This document shows positions 20,317 to 33,568 of a DNA stretch of 64,000 nt, piece by piece. The first letter of the stretch is position 1. The number at the start of each line of letters is the position of its first letter. Location: NCBI GenBank assembly GCA_025174535.1, contig JALBUN010000004.1, positions 124,001 through 188,000 of the forward strand. The letters run 5' to 3'. This stretch comes from Cantharellus purpuraceus (Eukaryota > Basidiomycota > Agaricomycetes > Cantharellales > Hydnaceae). A model generated the notes under the pieces. That model searched no databases and was not told the origin of the DNA. It was given only the letters and a program-made list of their open reading frames with translations. A program made the position numbers and the translations under genes.

Positions 20317-22301
20317 CTATCCATTGATACCAGCGGCCCATATCTGGTCCCAGCCAACCACTCTCTCCCTTTCCATCCTCAATTCTGACACCTCAATCAT
20401 TTCTATCTCATTGCTCCCCGACTCCTCCATACTCCTAGACACCTCAGACCCGTAGGTCATTGTTGATGCTGAAGATCCCTCTTCAAAGTCTTCGCCAATG
20501 TTCCCGATAACGGCGCTTATGAGGTCACTGCTGAGGCCTGTGGAAGTTGTCAACTCGGGGACGGCCATTGTCGAGTAATTAGAGGCGAGGCTTGGGTTAG
20601 GTGGTGACTGTGGATTGCCTCTGCGAATATTGAGGAGCAGACGAGATATTATGCTGTTGGCCTATGAGAGCGAGTTCTCGCGATGACGCAATAATAGTAC
20701 AGACGTACACAACAGGTAATCTGAATTGGGAACATGAAAAAGAACATTTGGGTAGATGCGGTGAGAAACGTAGTCGCTGGAACGTACAAGTGATTACATG
20801 TCACATTTAAGGTGCGTAGATCGGGCTAAAATGAGATGGTTATGAATGACGGATGAATGAGGGACCTATTACTAGACGAGCATACTTCTGCCAGCTGATG
20901 AAATGATAGCATTTAGCCAAGAGGAAGCCACAAAAAACAGAACTGTCTTACACAGATGAGAAATATTGAAAGAAGGTTTGTCCCAAGGAGAGCGCTGGTG
21001 AATGGCTTTGGTACGGCAGCCAAGAAAAGAAACGAGAGACATACACGAAGTATACACTACCTATTAGGGAGTAAATACGGGATGTATGATACAAATATCG
21101 AGTAACACCACAGACCATCACGTTGGATGAGCCTAAGGAGTGGTACACTTGAACGAGATGCCTTCTGCCGTCGGAGAGTAGACGTCCTTAGCAGTGTGAG
21201 GGTGTACACCAGAGACTCATAGAGGAGTAATGCTACGTAAGCAGATGCAAATCCTGATAACAAACAACCACGTCAGCCCCTGGCATTGTCAACAGCAACA
21301 TGCACTGACGGTGTTTCCTACGTGAATAGCCATGCGCAATACTAAATATACTTCATGGGTCGTATGGGAACCAGGGCTACTCACGCATTTTCAGGGACAT
21401 GAGGGAGACAACCTTGTATACCTGGAGGAAGTGGGATAGGAACTAGACAACTTGCCGCCCACTTGTGCAACCTGATCAATGGTTGGAATACTCAAGAATA
21501 CGAGGCGCTCTTACGATAGCCACAGCTAATGTAGTAACCCACGCCACGGAAATGATCGAGAAAATGGAGATACGCCGCTCGTATAGAGCATAAGTCCGCA
21601 AAAGGAGGATGACTAGAAAGCGAGATCTGTTAAATACCAAGTATACGGATATACGTAAAGCGAGCAATGCTTACTTCCGATGAGAGCTTGGCTAAACACG
21701 GTCGATGCTATCACGAATGGTATGACACGTTTCGCACATCTGTGATCCGGCAGCGAGTATCAGAACCGCGAATAATGGCTCAATTCTTTTCAAATTGTTT
21801 ACTCACACCTAAAGAAACAGGTTGAATCAGCTGATATTAATGGAGATGCTATACGCACCTCAGGAGAGAATGAACCAGGGAAATATGCAATAAGTTCCGG
21901 AATGAGGCTCACGATGGGAAAATATCTATTTAAAACAAAGAGGACTGTTGGTCCTGTGAGCCTTGGCCTCCAAAATCTGTCTATCTCCAGCGGCAGAGTA
22001 AGCAGCCAATCATAGTATAGCACCACTAGGTTGCCCCTGATGTCAGTCTGAGGGTTTCGCATGCCAGACTTTGCTGTAGCATGACTTACCGACTGGTGCA
22101 AGAATGTAACAGCGGACCACATGGCTAAAATGGGGTATGAATTGGTAATGTTTGAATAACGATGATGCACTCACAGGTGCTCCACACCTTTGACCAGCCT
22201 TTCTTCAAGAGCAGCACCGATATCCATTCGTCAAAAGCAGACTCAAGCTGTGGATGGCACGCATCTGGAGTAAGACTCAACGCGCCCACAAAGTGAGTCA
22301 T
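20317..22301 (-). CDS. DUF6533-type membrane protein, multi-exon (gene A)
   Basis: The DUF6533 signature LVVLYYDWLLTLPLEIDRFW followed by LFVLNRYFPIV is at about 22050-21930. Next come PFVIASTVFSQALIG, the hydrophobic RFLVILLLRTYALYERR (21660-21600), further short exons, and a last exon with SRLLLNIRRGNPQ running into an acidic Ser-rich cytosolic tail to the stop at 20317-20319. This is the layout of the seven-helix fungal membrane proteins of this family, whose function is unknown. Exact exon limits and the start codon (ATG 22301 is one candidate) are uncertain. A related gene (B) lies 4 kb away on the same strand beyond the MFS gene. Confidence 0.65.
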
Positions 22302-22980
22302 ATATATGAATGCAAGACATCTCGACAGAAGCGCTACATCGGGTAGCAGCAAATCAGTCACGGTAGGAGCGCTCGTTTCGAGCTTCCATTACTTGGGAGC
22401 CGCCGAGTCTCAGGCTTGTCTTCACATGCTCCCAAATCCGTCAACATTCATGGTAGAACTTGTTCTGTTTTCAGAGTATAGTCCTGCATGGAATAAAGTA
22501 ATAGAGTTGTAGTCGAGGGTTTTGCGTTGAGAGCATTATCGTCACCGGTCTATCGGCGCACTCAGAGACATCACGAAATCTAGGCACTCAACTTGGTCAT
22601 ATATTTGATCCTAGAGCAGATGGTTTCTCATGGCTCCCGAAGGGATGATATATTCCGCAGCGTCATAACGGCGCTGAGCACTGACCACTACGTAGTGATA
22701 ACTTGTCGTTGGTTCACACTCAATATCGTTGCCGACACATGACATGTCCTAACTGACAGATTTCATAGATGCACCAGGATAGAAATAGAACAGCACCGAA
22801 ACGATGGCGGCTGTCTTCACTGGCGGTGCCCAATAGGAACCATTCAAGTGCTTTGATTGTTTTTCCACAGAAGTTCACTCTGTGACATATATCGAACTTT
22901 CGGTTGGTTATATATTTAAGAAATTTATAGATAGATATAGCACGTCTCGCTGTAATGGACCCCCCCGACCTGTCTGCCGT
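22302..22980. other. intergenic between MFS gene 3' end and gene A
   Basis: About 680 bp; no gene seen. It should include the MFS 3' UTR and gene A promoter. Confidence 0.5.
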
Positions 22981-25228
22981 TTACTTTGACCTGTCAAGGC
23001 TCACCTCCCATATGAAAAGACTGGAAAGGAGTGCAAATGCGCCAAACGCTGTGCTAACCCAAAACGCAGCCCGTAACGCCTGCTCGTAAGATCCGGTCAC
23101 AATTACACGGGTGGCGGGGTCGAGTGTGTCGATATACGACAACGACTCTCGCACTCGACGCACAATCTACAGCCCTTTGTCTACGACATCGTGTACACGC
23201 GGAGAGGCCCAGGCTCACCTCATCTACATTCTTCCCTGAGTCATTTAGTCGAGATATCAGGCACTTCCGCAGAGTGTTCTGCACCGTCGCACTTCCTGCA
23301 GAGATTCCGACAACGGAACCTAGGCTGCGGAACAGATAGCTAACTATAAAAGTGAGGTGCATGTTCAGGTCGGACTATGGAGTGGCTACTTGATGCACTA
23401 GTCATCAATTATAACAAGAACATACCTGCAGTAGCAACCGCCTGATCCTCAGGTGTGACATTTGCTATGAGTGCAATAAGTGTGGTGGTGACCGCAATAC
23501 CTGATTCATATCGTGAGGTTTGGCCATCCATACAAATGAATCTGGAAAATACCAACCCCCTCCCACACTCATAATAGACGATGCTGTGGGAAACATGTCA
23601 GCCCTGTGCACTGAATTCTCGATGAAATATGGTTAGACGTGCCGATTGAGATACCAATCAAACTCCAGGCCGGAGACAGGGCGACAACGACGTCAATAAG
23701 TGACAGCCCGCTCACAACAGATATTTCCGCACCGACCGTCAAGCGCTTGTATTTGCCAGTACGTTGCATAATAATACCAGAGAGGAGGCTCCCAGACACG
23801 CCTGCAGCAATCGGTGCCAGGAGGACCGCTGCCGCTCCTGCCGCGGTCGTGCCACGCACCGCTTGGGCATACAACACAACATGGAACGTCGAACACATTG
23901 CGGCGGCAAATCCGAAGAAGTTAGTTAGGTAGCTGCCCAAAAGGCTGGGGTTTGTCATGATGCGCTTGGGCGCAAAGGGTTCCTTGGCAAGTTTAGGATT
24001 GCTTTCGATCACAGCGAAGGCAACCATCAGGACACCAGCAATAGTTAAGGACCCATAGGACAATGGCGAGGACCAGGATAAGTTGCTGCCTCGGTCAAGG
24101 CCTAAGAGCAAGCTAAACACGGAAAAGACCAATGTAAAGGCTCCAAGGAAATCAATCCGACGGAGCTTTGAAATGATAGACACGCTTGAAGCCTCGTGAG
24201 AGGTGAGGTGAAGTGAAAGAAGAACAGAAGCGAATGCAATGAGTGCAATAGGGACCTGAATTAAAAATGCCCTGAAGAGTTGGGCGTCAGTGATGGGTTC
24301 AGATTTTGAAGCATAGAAAAGGCACCATCTCCAACCGATGCTGTCAGTTAGAAGGCCGCCAAGGGGACCTCCTGCTGCAGATCCCGCGGCAAATGTTATG
24401 TTCAGGATGCCTATCACGCATGCAATGTGTGCTTCAGGACAACATTAAATAGCCCACCTTGCCAAGTACCTCGTTGCCGCAAGGGAACAAGATCTGAGAC
24501 GAGGATAGAGACCACACTGCATCAAAATTTCAAGCATACTCTTACGCTCAGTATATGTGATCCACATACGTTGTCATGCCGCCTCCGCCTATACCACTGA
24601 AGACGCGAGCGGCGATCAACTCCGTCATGGTACGCGCTAGGCCGCAGGCGAGACAACCCAGGCCGAATACGAAATATGCAAATAGCAAGCATCCCTTGCG
24701 ACCTATATTTGTCATTGGAACATAGAAGTATGCATTCACAAAGCGATGTAGGTGCGCACCGAAAATGTCACTCAATTTCCCGTATAATGGTCTAAATTAT
24801 ATAAGGTGTAGATTTGGCATCCTGAGCCAGCGGGAAATGCATCTGATATACGCACTGCACAGAAGTCAGCGTGAGCATGTACCCAGTCGCGATCCAGCTG
24901 GTAGTCTGTAGCTGCTTAAGATCACTTCCAATGGACGCGTAGGAGGATGCTACAATTGTGCCATCCATTGCTGCCAAAAATACGCCCACGGAAAGAGGAA
25001 GAAGCTACGAATGGCAGTCGACACTCAGGCAGCGCCCCGACATGCGACTGAAGCTTCACGCACGATAGTCACCATGCGGACCTGAGGTTTTCCACCCGAG
25101 GCTTCACTCGTAGGATTGGAATCTGTGGCACTGCCATCAGCGCCTCCACGAGTCGTGTACCGTATAGGAGCGCCAGCTTCCACATTTTGGTCTTGAGCGA
25201 GTAAAGGACGCCTTTCAGTCTCTGTCAT
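22981..25228 (-). CDS. MFS transporter, DHA2/Vba-like, 11 exons
   Basis: Exons (minus): 25228-25064, 25004-24856, 24791-24760, 24702-24570, 24516-24458, 24410-24326, 24271-23655, 23583-23557, 23500-23426, 23343-23219, 23166-22981; all phases agree, giving 550 aa. The cytosolic N-terminus starts MTETERRPLLAQ. TM1 is GVFLAAMDGTIVASS; motif A is GKLSDIFGRKG; a glycine-rich GGGGMTT and AAGSAAGGPLGGLL (motif C region) follow, then WRWAFLIQVPIALIAF and, late, TTTLIALIANVTPEDQ and YLFRSLGSVVG. Length and motifs match the 14-helix proton antiporters related to yeast vacuolar basic amino acid or multidrug transporters. Substrate unknown. Introns are 47-82 bp. The small exon 8 is the least certain call. 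Confidence 0.85.
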
Positions 25229-26456
25229 GACCGTAGAGGAGAGACCATATAGATCAATCGCTATCACAGCTTCCGTGCGGTTAAGCGAGCCAGCGGACTG
25301 TAAAATCACAAATCCGCGAGAGCCGAACAGATGGTCCGGCCCCGGGACCGCGTATATTGAATGCATACAAATCATCTTGTATTGAAAAGTCTATGGCTTA
25401 ACCAATGCCAAGGGCCAGGAACTTGTATTCCTAAAGCGAATATTGGGCACATCAGGCCTGATATGGTAAATCTCCGTTGCATGGTATATGGGACTTTATA
25501 CTTAGGCCGAGAGCCCTCACGGCCAGTTCAAGCCCCATGCATGCACTTGCTGGCTAAACTGAATCTGTCCCTACTGCATATCTAATATACTGGCTTATAC
25601 TCGCAGTAGCAACATCGATATCTATTTCTACTAGAGTTACCGAACCAGGACCATGACATAAGACATATTTCCGCGTGCCTGTGCGTTGGATTCTGATTCT
25701 GCTACACAAGTATCGAGCATCGCACAGCGGCGAGACTTGATAACCACTCAACGATTACTGCAGTGGCAAAAAACAGTTATAATTAGGATACAAAACGTAA
25801 TCAGCGGTGTTATAAACACGTATAAACGATTTATTATTGTTGCATATAAACTGCATAACCTTACAGTAATGTCCTTGCGTGTACCCGATCCCAAGTGGGC
25901 AGTGGCTACGCTCGCACGATGCTAATGGAGGTGAGACAACACATGCAGACCATCTGTTGGGAATATGAAAAGCGATTTTACGTTAGTATGGTTTGCATGG
26001 CCCACTTGGTAGAGCTCGTGAAGATATAAGGTGCTATAGAAATATCGCTATACAACAAGTACTGGGGCCGTGCGCAATATGTTGAGTTATCAGCGTTTAC
26101 GGTGCTTATCATCCAGCCGCACATGCAATGGGAGCCTCATGAAAGCCCATGTCATCAAAATGGGCTTGGTATCGACTCTGTCGATTTCCATAGTAATTCC
26201 CATCTTCTCCTGATGCAGAGTACTACCAAAAATACACAAACGCAGTTATGCAGCCAATACATTCCTAACTTTCACGGCAAGGCTATCAAGTATCGTCAAT
26301 AATCATACAAACTGCCCTCACTTGGCCCCTCCCAGCGATCGTGACAACAGCGCCGCAGAAAATGCTAACTGGACACTCCATGCAAATCAGCCAGCGTCGC
26401 TTGAATGTGCGAAGATCATACTGTGGTTCTGACCCACAATTGGATATAGGCTGCTG
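25229..26456. other. intergenic between gene B and the MFS gene
   Basis: No gene seen; about 1.2 kb, AT-rich around 25770-25870. Confidence 0.5.
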
Positions 26457-28229
26457 TTACACCGCGGTAGTCCCAGCATCCCGATGATATGGTCTAGACT
26501 GGAATTTCTCAAGAGTGATATCACCCTCCGTTCTTGCTGCTGAGATACCGAGATCAAGCACGATATCCTCCCTCCTTCTTTCGGTTCCGACGCTTTCATT
26601 ATCACTGTGGCGAATTGAATCACCAAACTCTGCTACAACGGCGTCGTGCACCCTGTTCGTTGCCGCGTGAAAACTCCCAATATTGGATGGCGTAAATCTG
26701 CCCCAGGAGGTGCTGGCATTGGGGTGTGCATTCCGTTTTTGGAGGTCGAGGTGAAAGCGGCAGATAACAATAGTGGACAAGCTGCGCATTCGATAAGTCA
26801 CGCGAGATGCGAGACCTTGGAAAAGTGACTTCGACTTACCTGTTCTGCATAGCTGAAAGAACGCCTTGAATGGTAGGCTATGGTTCAAGTCGGAGGGGAA
26901 ATGCAGTATAGGCATTCCAAACTACTCACTCTCAACGTCTGGTGCATTTCATTAATACTACGCAACATGTAGGAACTAAAAAGGAACTATACCGTTACCA
27001 ATATCGCATTAGATAAGGTAATAGTTGTAACAAATCTAGAAGATATCAGTACCATATTCATTCGTGACCAGTGCTGAAATAGTACAAAATTCTCATGAGA
27101 TCTGACGGAATTGTAGGTTCGGCATGTTAGAATTAACTTGCAAAAAAAACCATCACTCACTTTGTTGGGCCAATAGGTCTACAAACGAGGTGCTGCGCCA
27201 CGCCGATCTTTTGTGGAACCTCCATATTCCTAGGATGTTGCTGCACGATACTATACACACTACTGTATCAAACAATATTACTGCGATCGTATTTATGTCC
27301 CTGACTGAAAGAGGGAAATCAACAATTATCATGATAATCTACTATCACTTGTCTAACATCTGGCGGATCATCGATATGAGGACAACGTGTGGTGCTGTCT
27401 ACTGAACCTCACTCACAATGTAATAATGCTTTGGTTTGAGTTAGTGGTGTTACACCCATTCAAAATTGCCAGCGGCTGCATTGGATATCAGCTACACATG
27501 CTCATAAATTTATACAGACGTGTGAACATACTAGGACTGGCATAATGGCGCAGAACCCAAGGAGCCCAAGAATAGCCAAAGTCAGTCGCTTTCGCTGGGA
27601 AATGGCATAGGTTCGTGCCAGCAGAAGTCCTACACAGTAATCATCGTATAATAATGGTCTGATGTTTGCTAGAAGTATAGTTATTACCTTGGTTCCCTAC
27701 AAGGGCTAGAAATAAAAAGACAGCCATAAAGCGAACAAAAGCATTGCATGTCCTGGCTTGATGTAAGATTTTGTCGCGTGAAAGAGCCATGTGCACTTAC
27801 TAGATTTTCACGGATAACGTCGTAAATGTGAGTCTGCATCAAAGAAATATCTGGAAAGAAATCAACTTGGAGAGATCCGTTCAGGTACTGCACAAGCGGG
27901 GACGCCAGGGAAATAAATAGCATTGAGTACCGAGCCAGTAGGTATAGGACAGTCCCTAGTTTGAACTTCTTGCACCATACATACTCAATTTCATGCGGCA
28001 GTGTGAGAAGGGTATCATATACGAGGAGTCCTGGGTCACGTGGTGTCGATATATCAGCTGAGCAGTTAAATGCTACAAAGATGGGCATACCGAGCGCAGC
28101 GATAAAGACATGATTGACAGCTATGCTGGATTAGTCAAGTTGTCAGATACTAATCGATTTCTCTGCATGACCGGTCACTTGCGTATCTGCTATCGCCTGG
28201 ATTGCAGCTTGTTCTTGTAAAGAGGACAT
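26457..28229 (-). CDS. DUF6533-type membrane protein, multi-exon (gene B)
   Basis: It starts MSSLQEQAAIQAIADTQ (ATG 28229). After an intron comes IAVNHVFIAAL, and after another comes GLLVYDTLLTLPHEIEYVW with LYLLARYSMLF, the DUF6533 signature. Later exons encode GLLLARTYAISQRKR (about 27630), INTIAVILFDTVVC and WRFHKRSAWRS (about 27320-27190), TTITLSNAIL (about 27010), and a charged tail from 26700 to the stop at 26457 (VLDLGISAARTEGD). Order and spacing of helices match gene A. Intron positions are approximate. Probably an intact gene; role unknown. Confidence 0.65.
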
Positions 28230-29690
28230 GACGATGAAAAGACGAAAGGTCACGGTAAATGAAGCTTATTTTTTCGAGTGTAATATAGGTGAGAAGACAG
28301 AGGAGGCACATTTATATGCTGGAATGCGTTGCCTGCATCAACCACGAGATTTTCTGATTAGCAACCCCGAAGCTCCAGGAGATAGGTAGCCAGTGATCGC
28401 GACAACAGAAAGTCATGTACCTGACCATCAGAAGATGCTCAGAGGGCGTTCTGAGAAGCTAAAATGCTTTGGAGTTCATGTCCCCCGCCGGGTCGGTAGT
28501 AGTGTATATAGATGCATCGATGCTGACTGGTGCTGTCGACATGCACGGCATTTGCCAATAAAGACGTCGTAGCTGCAGTTGAAACTTGTTCACATCTGCG
28601 GACCAAGTCATTTTGGTTGTCGATGTTCTGTGTTGCCGGCACCCGCAATCAAGTTCTTCGGTGCTGCGCCACAATGACAATTTGCCAATGTCTTCCCTAA
28701 AATTTGAATTCAAAATACTGACATTTCTTTGATTCATTAAGAGAAGCGCAAAATATGATCCAAACAAAGCTGGTGGCAACGTCGCTAGACAACTGGTTGC
28801 TCGACAGCTGTAAGGGGGAAGATACTTACATGTGGAGTCGGAAGTTACACACGCAACTGAGTCTCGTGATGGAATGGCTGTTGATGTAAATGATGTAAAA
28901 ATTCCGATACAATGTGGATCTGCGTCAATCAATGTCAGATCGACTACACGAGTCGCATGGCGTTCGTCGTTAGAGTAACTGTTCGAGCCGAAGCGGCGCA
29001 CCAATGTGGATTACGTGATGGTCATCGATGCATCTCTTCAGTACTTACGTAAGGGGCCAAGTGGCAGATTCGACTCTTTGTTAACCCCTTCCATCATCTT
29101 CGACAACAAGAAATAAATAAACCCCCTTACCTGACTTCGGTAAAATAACACTACGTTACCCCACTGGGACTTCTAGGCTTTTTGGGCTCAGACGCACCGC
29201 TGCGCCACTGGCAGACATCTTGCCACACAATGGGCATTGCACCTACACAGCTCAGGTTCACGCAGAAACTCAGGCCTATATAATTGGTCCTTATTGGAAG
29301 TTGACTGCGTCCTGGACTGCGTCAAGTCAGGTGCTTCTGTGTGGATAGGACCTGTTTTTGGATCCAGCCACTCCGTCCCAGGATGATGCAGCACGGTTAC
29401 TTCTCGTCGTCAAGTAGCTAATATCAATGCTGCGCAGTTGTGCAGTGTATGGAGGGTGGCCATTTGATAATATTGGGAGTTATGTTCGATACTTCGCATC
29501 TTGTGGCGTGTGGGTGGCGTGCCCACTGCCTATACTTGTGCTGGTATTGAACAGTCGACGAACCTCTGACTCGTCATATATTCATTGTGCTCTCGAATCC
29601 TGTCTTCGTCCCAAGTCGCATCCGATTGGTGACGTCGGTGGGGGCGGAGGGGGGTTGGCGCTGATGTGACTGATAATCGCTTCAGTAAAG
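28230..29690. other. intergenic, only weak frames
   Basis: A minus frame at 28459-29004 (181 aa) shows no family resemblance and may be chance. Nothing else seen. Confidence 0.45.
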
Positions 29691-29903
29691 AGCAACATAT
29701 TCATCATGCTCTCTGATGTCGGTCCTCATTTGCATCGGTGTCTCCCACCCCACGTTCATCGGTGCGGCGATCACGTATGGCGTAACCATGGAATGTGCTT
29801 TACCATCACTCTCTTCGTTTTGTATGCTGCACGGAGGAAATGGATGGCATCTGCAACCGTGTCACGTATCTAAGTAGATGCATTCACATGCTTTTTGCTG
29901 CAG

Positions 29904-31248
29904 GTTGAATTTACATGGAAGCGCTGCTGGTCCTTTGGAAAGGTGCTTCTCTTATTGCCAAGTAGTCTGTCTGGCTATAAGAGAATCATATTGAAAGCGT
30001 TCCAGAATCGATACTTTGGGATATTTTCTCTTATCATCGCCACAACCGGTGCGGTCCCATCTTGCGTTCGAACTGTGAATATTGCCCTCTAATGTTAAAA
30101 ACGGTCTACTATTAGTGATGTTTCTACTCACTATCATTCCCGGTGAGATCGTAGAATTCCTCGTCAGAACTTGTCTAACATTCCCAAAGTTGTATGTATT
30201 ACCTTGCTATAGGGCTTACCTGTGTGCTGAGGCAGGACTATATGAATCATAAGTTGCCAAAGTTTTAGCTGGTGGGGAATCATATCGTAGGTCTTAGCGC
30301 TCCTTGAAAGTCTTGTTATGACCCTCATGGCTTTGGCTGTTTGCGTGTCCCGAGTCTATATATCGATTCCACGATTAGTATACTGACTCAAGAATCTGAA
30401 TGTAGAGAGGCCATTTCTATCGTCAGTGCCGAAGGTACAACAGTTTTTTGATAGTACATGTACGCGCTGATCACCATGTTTTAGTCATCCTTGTACTACG
30501 GATGATTGCCTCCTTGTTTCCACGTGGCCACGGTCTGCAGTCTCATTGTTCTCCTTCTCAGATATACGCAGATTACGACCGACATCGAGGGCTGCTTCTG
30601 CTATTGATCGTACTCCTCCTGGCAGCAATCATTAGCGCAGCGGTTATTGCCATTGTAGGAACCCAAAGTCAGACAGTTAGGCTCTGTATCTGACTCACTA
30701 CCTTTGGAAGCTGAGACGAGAGGATCAGTTATGCTGTTGAGGATATTGTCCGGATGTCAATACGGCCAGCGAGTACCCCGTTCCTTTCTTGTTTGGATAC
30801 TCCCGCTTATCTTCGAGACAATTCTCATGTCTATCATGATGCACAAGGGCTGGAGGATACATAAAAACAAAGCAGCTTCAGGGCTGTTGCATTTGATTGT
30901 TAGAGACAGGTATGGCCTATCGAATGCTTGAGTACACTAGTGCTGACTCCTGCACAGTCTTTTCTACTTTTTGATGTAGGAGCTCGTATGTTTCATCCCG
31001 ACCCCGTCCTTACCAACCTTTATCAGCATGTTTCTAACTCTACTGGTAAACTGCATTCTCTGGGCTCTGTTTACCAAACGATTAACAATTGGAGCTGCTG
31101 CGGGGTGAGTCCATCATCTCACGTACTCTATGCTGTTGCGGTTGATAATGCACGTCACATTAGTTGGGTAGTTGCTATACCTTGTATAGTGGGCAGTCAT
31201 CTACTTCTCAACATGCGTGAGAGATATTACAAGGAAGGATGGTGTTGA
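29904..31248 (+). pseudogene. DUF6533-family fragment (copy C), plus strand
   Basis: Pieces in order: VEFTWKRCWSFGKVLLL (29904-29957), NRYFGIFSLIIATTG (29999-30050), a hydrophobic segment LLLLIVLLLAAIISAAVIAI (30587-30655), GCQYGQRVPRSFLVWILPLIFETILMS (30750-30840; described in two parts, GCQYGQ and LPLIFETILMS), and a C-terminal SHLLLNMRERYYKEG ending at 31248. These match copies D and F. The first exons with the MDSN start were not found, so this is probably a 5'-truncated pseudogene, although an undetected start cannot be excluded. Confidence 0.6.
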
Positions 31249-31649
31249 TGGATAGAGACTGAAATTGGGCTTCGCCTTGTGCTTTCTTTATGTACGCCAC
31301 GTGAGCTCTGGCTGAGGGCAAATGCAACGATTAAGTCTTTGGAATGTGGAGCGGAGCACCATCCCGCAGGTTTGTGTTCACAGGAATATAGTAAAGCCAT
31401 CCATATTTTGCCATACTGTAGGCGGGATTACTTGGTTTAAGGAATGTTTGCGGACCTAAAGTATTGTGAACGTGGACCTGCGCAGTTAGTCTGAGGCTAG
31501 TCATAAGAGTGATTATATAATGACAATGGAGTCGGAATGTGCCGTGGAACTGGATGAGTGTCTAGCCTGCCTCCCACTTCCACACCACAGTAAGCCATTT
31601 CCTTTCTTTCGTGGACACGTTGTAATGTTTCACATCCATCAGGCCATCC

Positions 31650-33568
31650 ATGTCTCGCTTCCTCATGTCAGACCTGCCCAATGCTAGGCAGCTAGCAGAG
31701 GCAAAGGAGACACTTACTTCGTCACAACAGGCTCTCGAAAACATCACCAGAAAGATCGACGATGCCGAAAAAACACTCGCCGAGATCATTGCGTCAACAA
31801 GATGCACCATTGACAGGCTCACCGTAGAGCGCGTGGCAGTGCAACGAGAGATCGCGCTCGCACTCGCGTACATATCCCCCATCCGACGTTTGCCTCATGA
31901 ACTCCTCCGTGAAGTGTTTCTTATCAACTTTGAGTATGATCCAAGATGTGCTTGGGGAATATCTTCTGTCTGCAACGTGTGGCGTCGTATCGCCTTGTCG
32001 ATGCCAAAGCTTTGGTCAAGGATCCGCTTAGAGACCACACAAAGCGATTCTGCGGACACCATCCGCCTTTGGCTAGAGCGGTCTGGCATGGTATGTCCTC
32101 TCGACATTGAGATCACTCTCCAGGTGGCTCCACCACCGTCCACTCCCTCTATTGTCAAGCCGCAGACACGTGGGCGTTCTCACTCGTATCCATATCCTCA
32201 ACCTTTACCGTCTCCACCCTTGTCATGGTCCACCATTCATGGCCCGGTTAATATCAGCACCGCTGGTGGGGGTGTCGTGCATTACGTCCCAGCTGGAGTT
32301 TTTCCGTCCCCACCTGTTGTCGTATCACCACCGCCACATTCTCACCCCAACCCCTCATCTCCGCAGTCCAATTCCAGTGCCTCCCATGCCGCCAAATCAG
32401 TTGCCCATTGGGGGCATATTGCAATGTACTATCTAACACAAGAAATGGAGCGCTGGGAGCGGTTCGTGTTCAAGTTTGACAAGTCATTCCCGTCCATCTC
32501 AGCTTTGAAGTCCATTTCTGGTCAGTGAAAAACTTCACAAGTGAGATTCAGATATTCATGCTTCATGCAGGGAATGCCCCACTTTTGAAGCACTTCGAAG
32601 TCAGCTGCGCAGAGGCTGGCGGATGTTTCTTCGACAACACATGGTCTTGGTTACCCACCCAACAAACGAGACTCCCATCCCTCCGGAGTTTTTCGCTGGC
32701 CAATATGCCCTTCAAATGGTCGTGTCCCATGCTTAGTAGTTCCGGCTTGACATCGATCTCGATCCGTGCGCTCTCTACCTTCACCCTCTCTCTTGACCGT
32801 CTGCAACACATTCTCACCAGCAATTCTGAGACACTCACATCAGTGTCACTATCCTTCCCCACTGCACAACCAGCGATCCTACCTCTTACTCCTCTCACCC
32901 TCGCCTCCTTGAACTCGCTGTCACTGTCTGGACACCACCTCCTCGCAGGCCTCCTTGACACACTGATATTACCCTCTCTAGAGTCCCTCAACCTTACCCT
33001 CGATTTATCACGCAATCCAGAGCCGCTTGAAGAAACGATAACAAATCTACTCGTGAGGTCGCATACGCCGCCACTTTCGTCACTCACACTTGCGCATGGT
33101 GCTAACAACTTTTTTTATGCCACGCCTGGTCCGGGAGGTGGACCCTTTACGCCTTGGTCATTCCTGAGTCAGCTACCGATGCTCACACACTTGACGGTGA
33201 CGCACTCAGCGGTGGAGCCGCTTCTTGTGCTTCTAGCGGGTCCGGATGAGGAGAACAACAATGAGTGGTTGTGTCCCGATCTCAAGGTGCTTACGCTACG
33301 ATTATGTCACCCCCAAGGGGATGGGATATCAAAACTCGTGTCGCTCGTGGAGGCGCGGAATCCGGATCCTGGGGACCTGCACCCGCCGCTTGTGGCCGTA
33401 GGTGTTGTGCCGACGCGATTGAAAAGTTTGGAGCTAAATGATTGCTTGACGGTGGGGGTGGATGTCTTGGGGTGGTTGAAAAGTCGGGTGGAGGAAGTGA
33501 TTGTTGTAGAGCCGGCGTATGAGCGGTGCGTGATTGGGTCTGGTGCGGGTGAGCTGGTCGTTGATTAA
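31650..33568 (+). CDS. F-box protein with leucine-rich C-terminal half
   Basis: Exons 31650-32520 and 32571-33568; intron 32521-32570 (50 bp, GTCAGT...TGCAG), phase 1; 622 aa. The N-terminal coiled coil (about residues 10-65) is followed by the F-box IRRLPHELLREVFL and WRRIALSMPKLWS, typical of Agaricomycete F-box proteins. A Pro/His/Ser-rich linker follows (about 150-245), then a leucine-rich region (SLRSFSL, LTSISIRAL, LTSVSLSF, SLESLNLTL, LSSLTLAH, LTHLTVTH, LKSLELNDC). It is expected to bind Skp1 through the F-box and offer the repeats to a ubiquitylation target; the target is unknown. ATG 31665 is an alternative start. Confidence 0.88.
32521..32570 (+). other. intron of the F-box gene
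   Basis: GT-AG, 50 bp; splicing joins SISG to NAPLLKHFEV in frame. Confidence 0.75.

Noticed and set aside
28459..29004. 181-aa minus frame as a gene
   Set aside because: No similarity to a family and no promoter or splice pattern of note.
29180..29420. Possible structured RNA or tRNA-like sequence
   Set aside because: Could not find a cloverleaf or the T-loop GGTTCGA in proper spacing.
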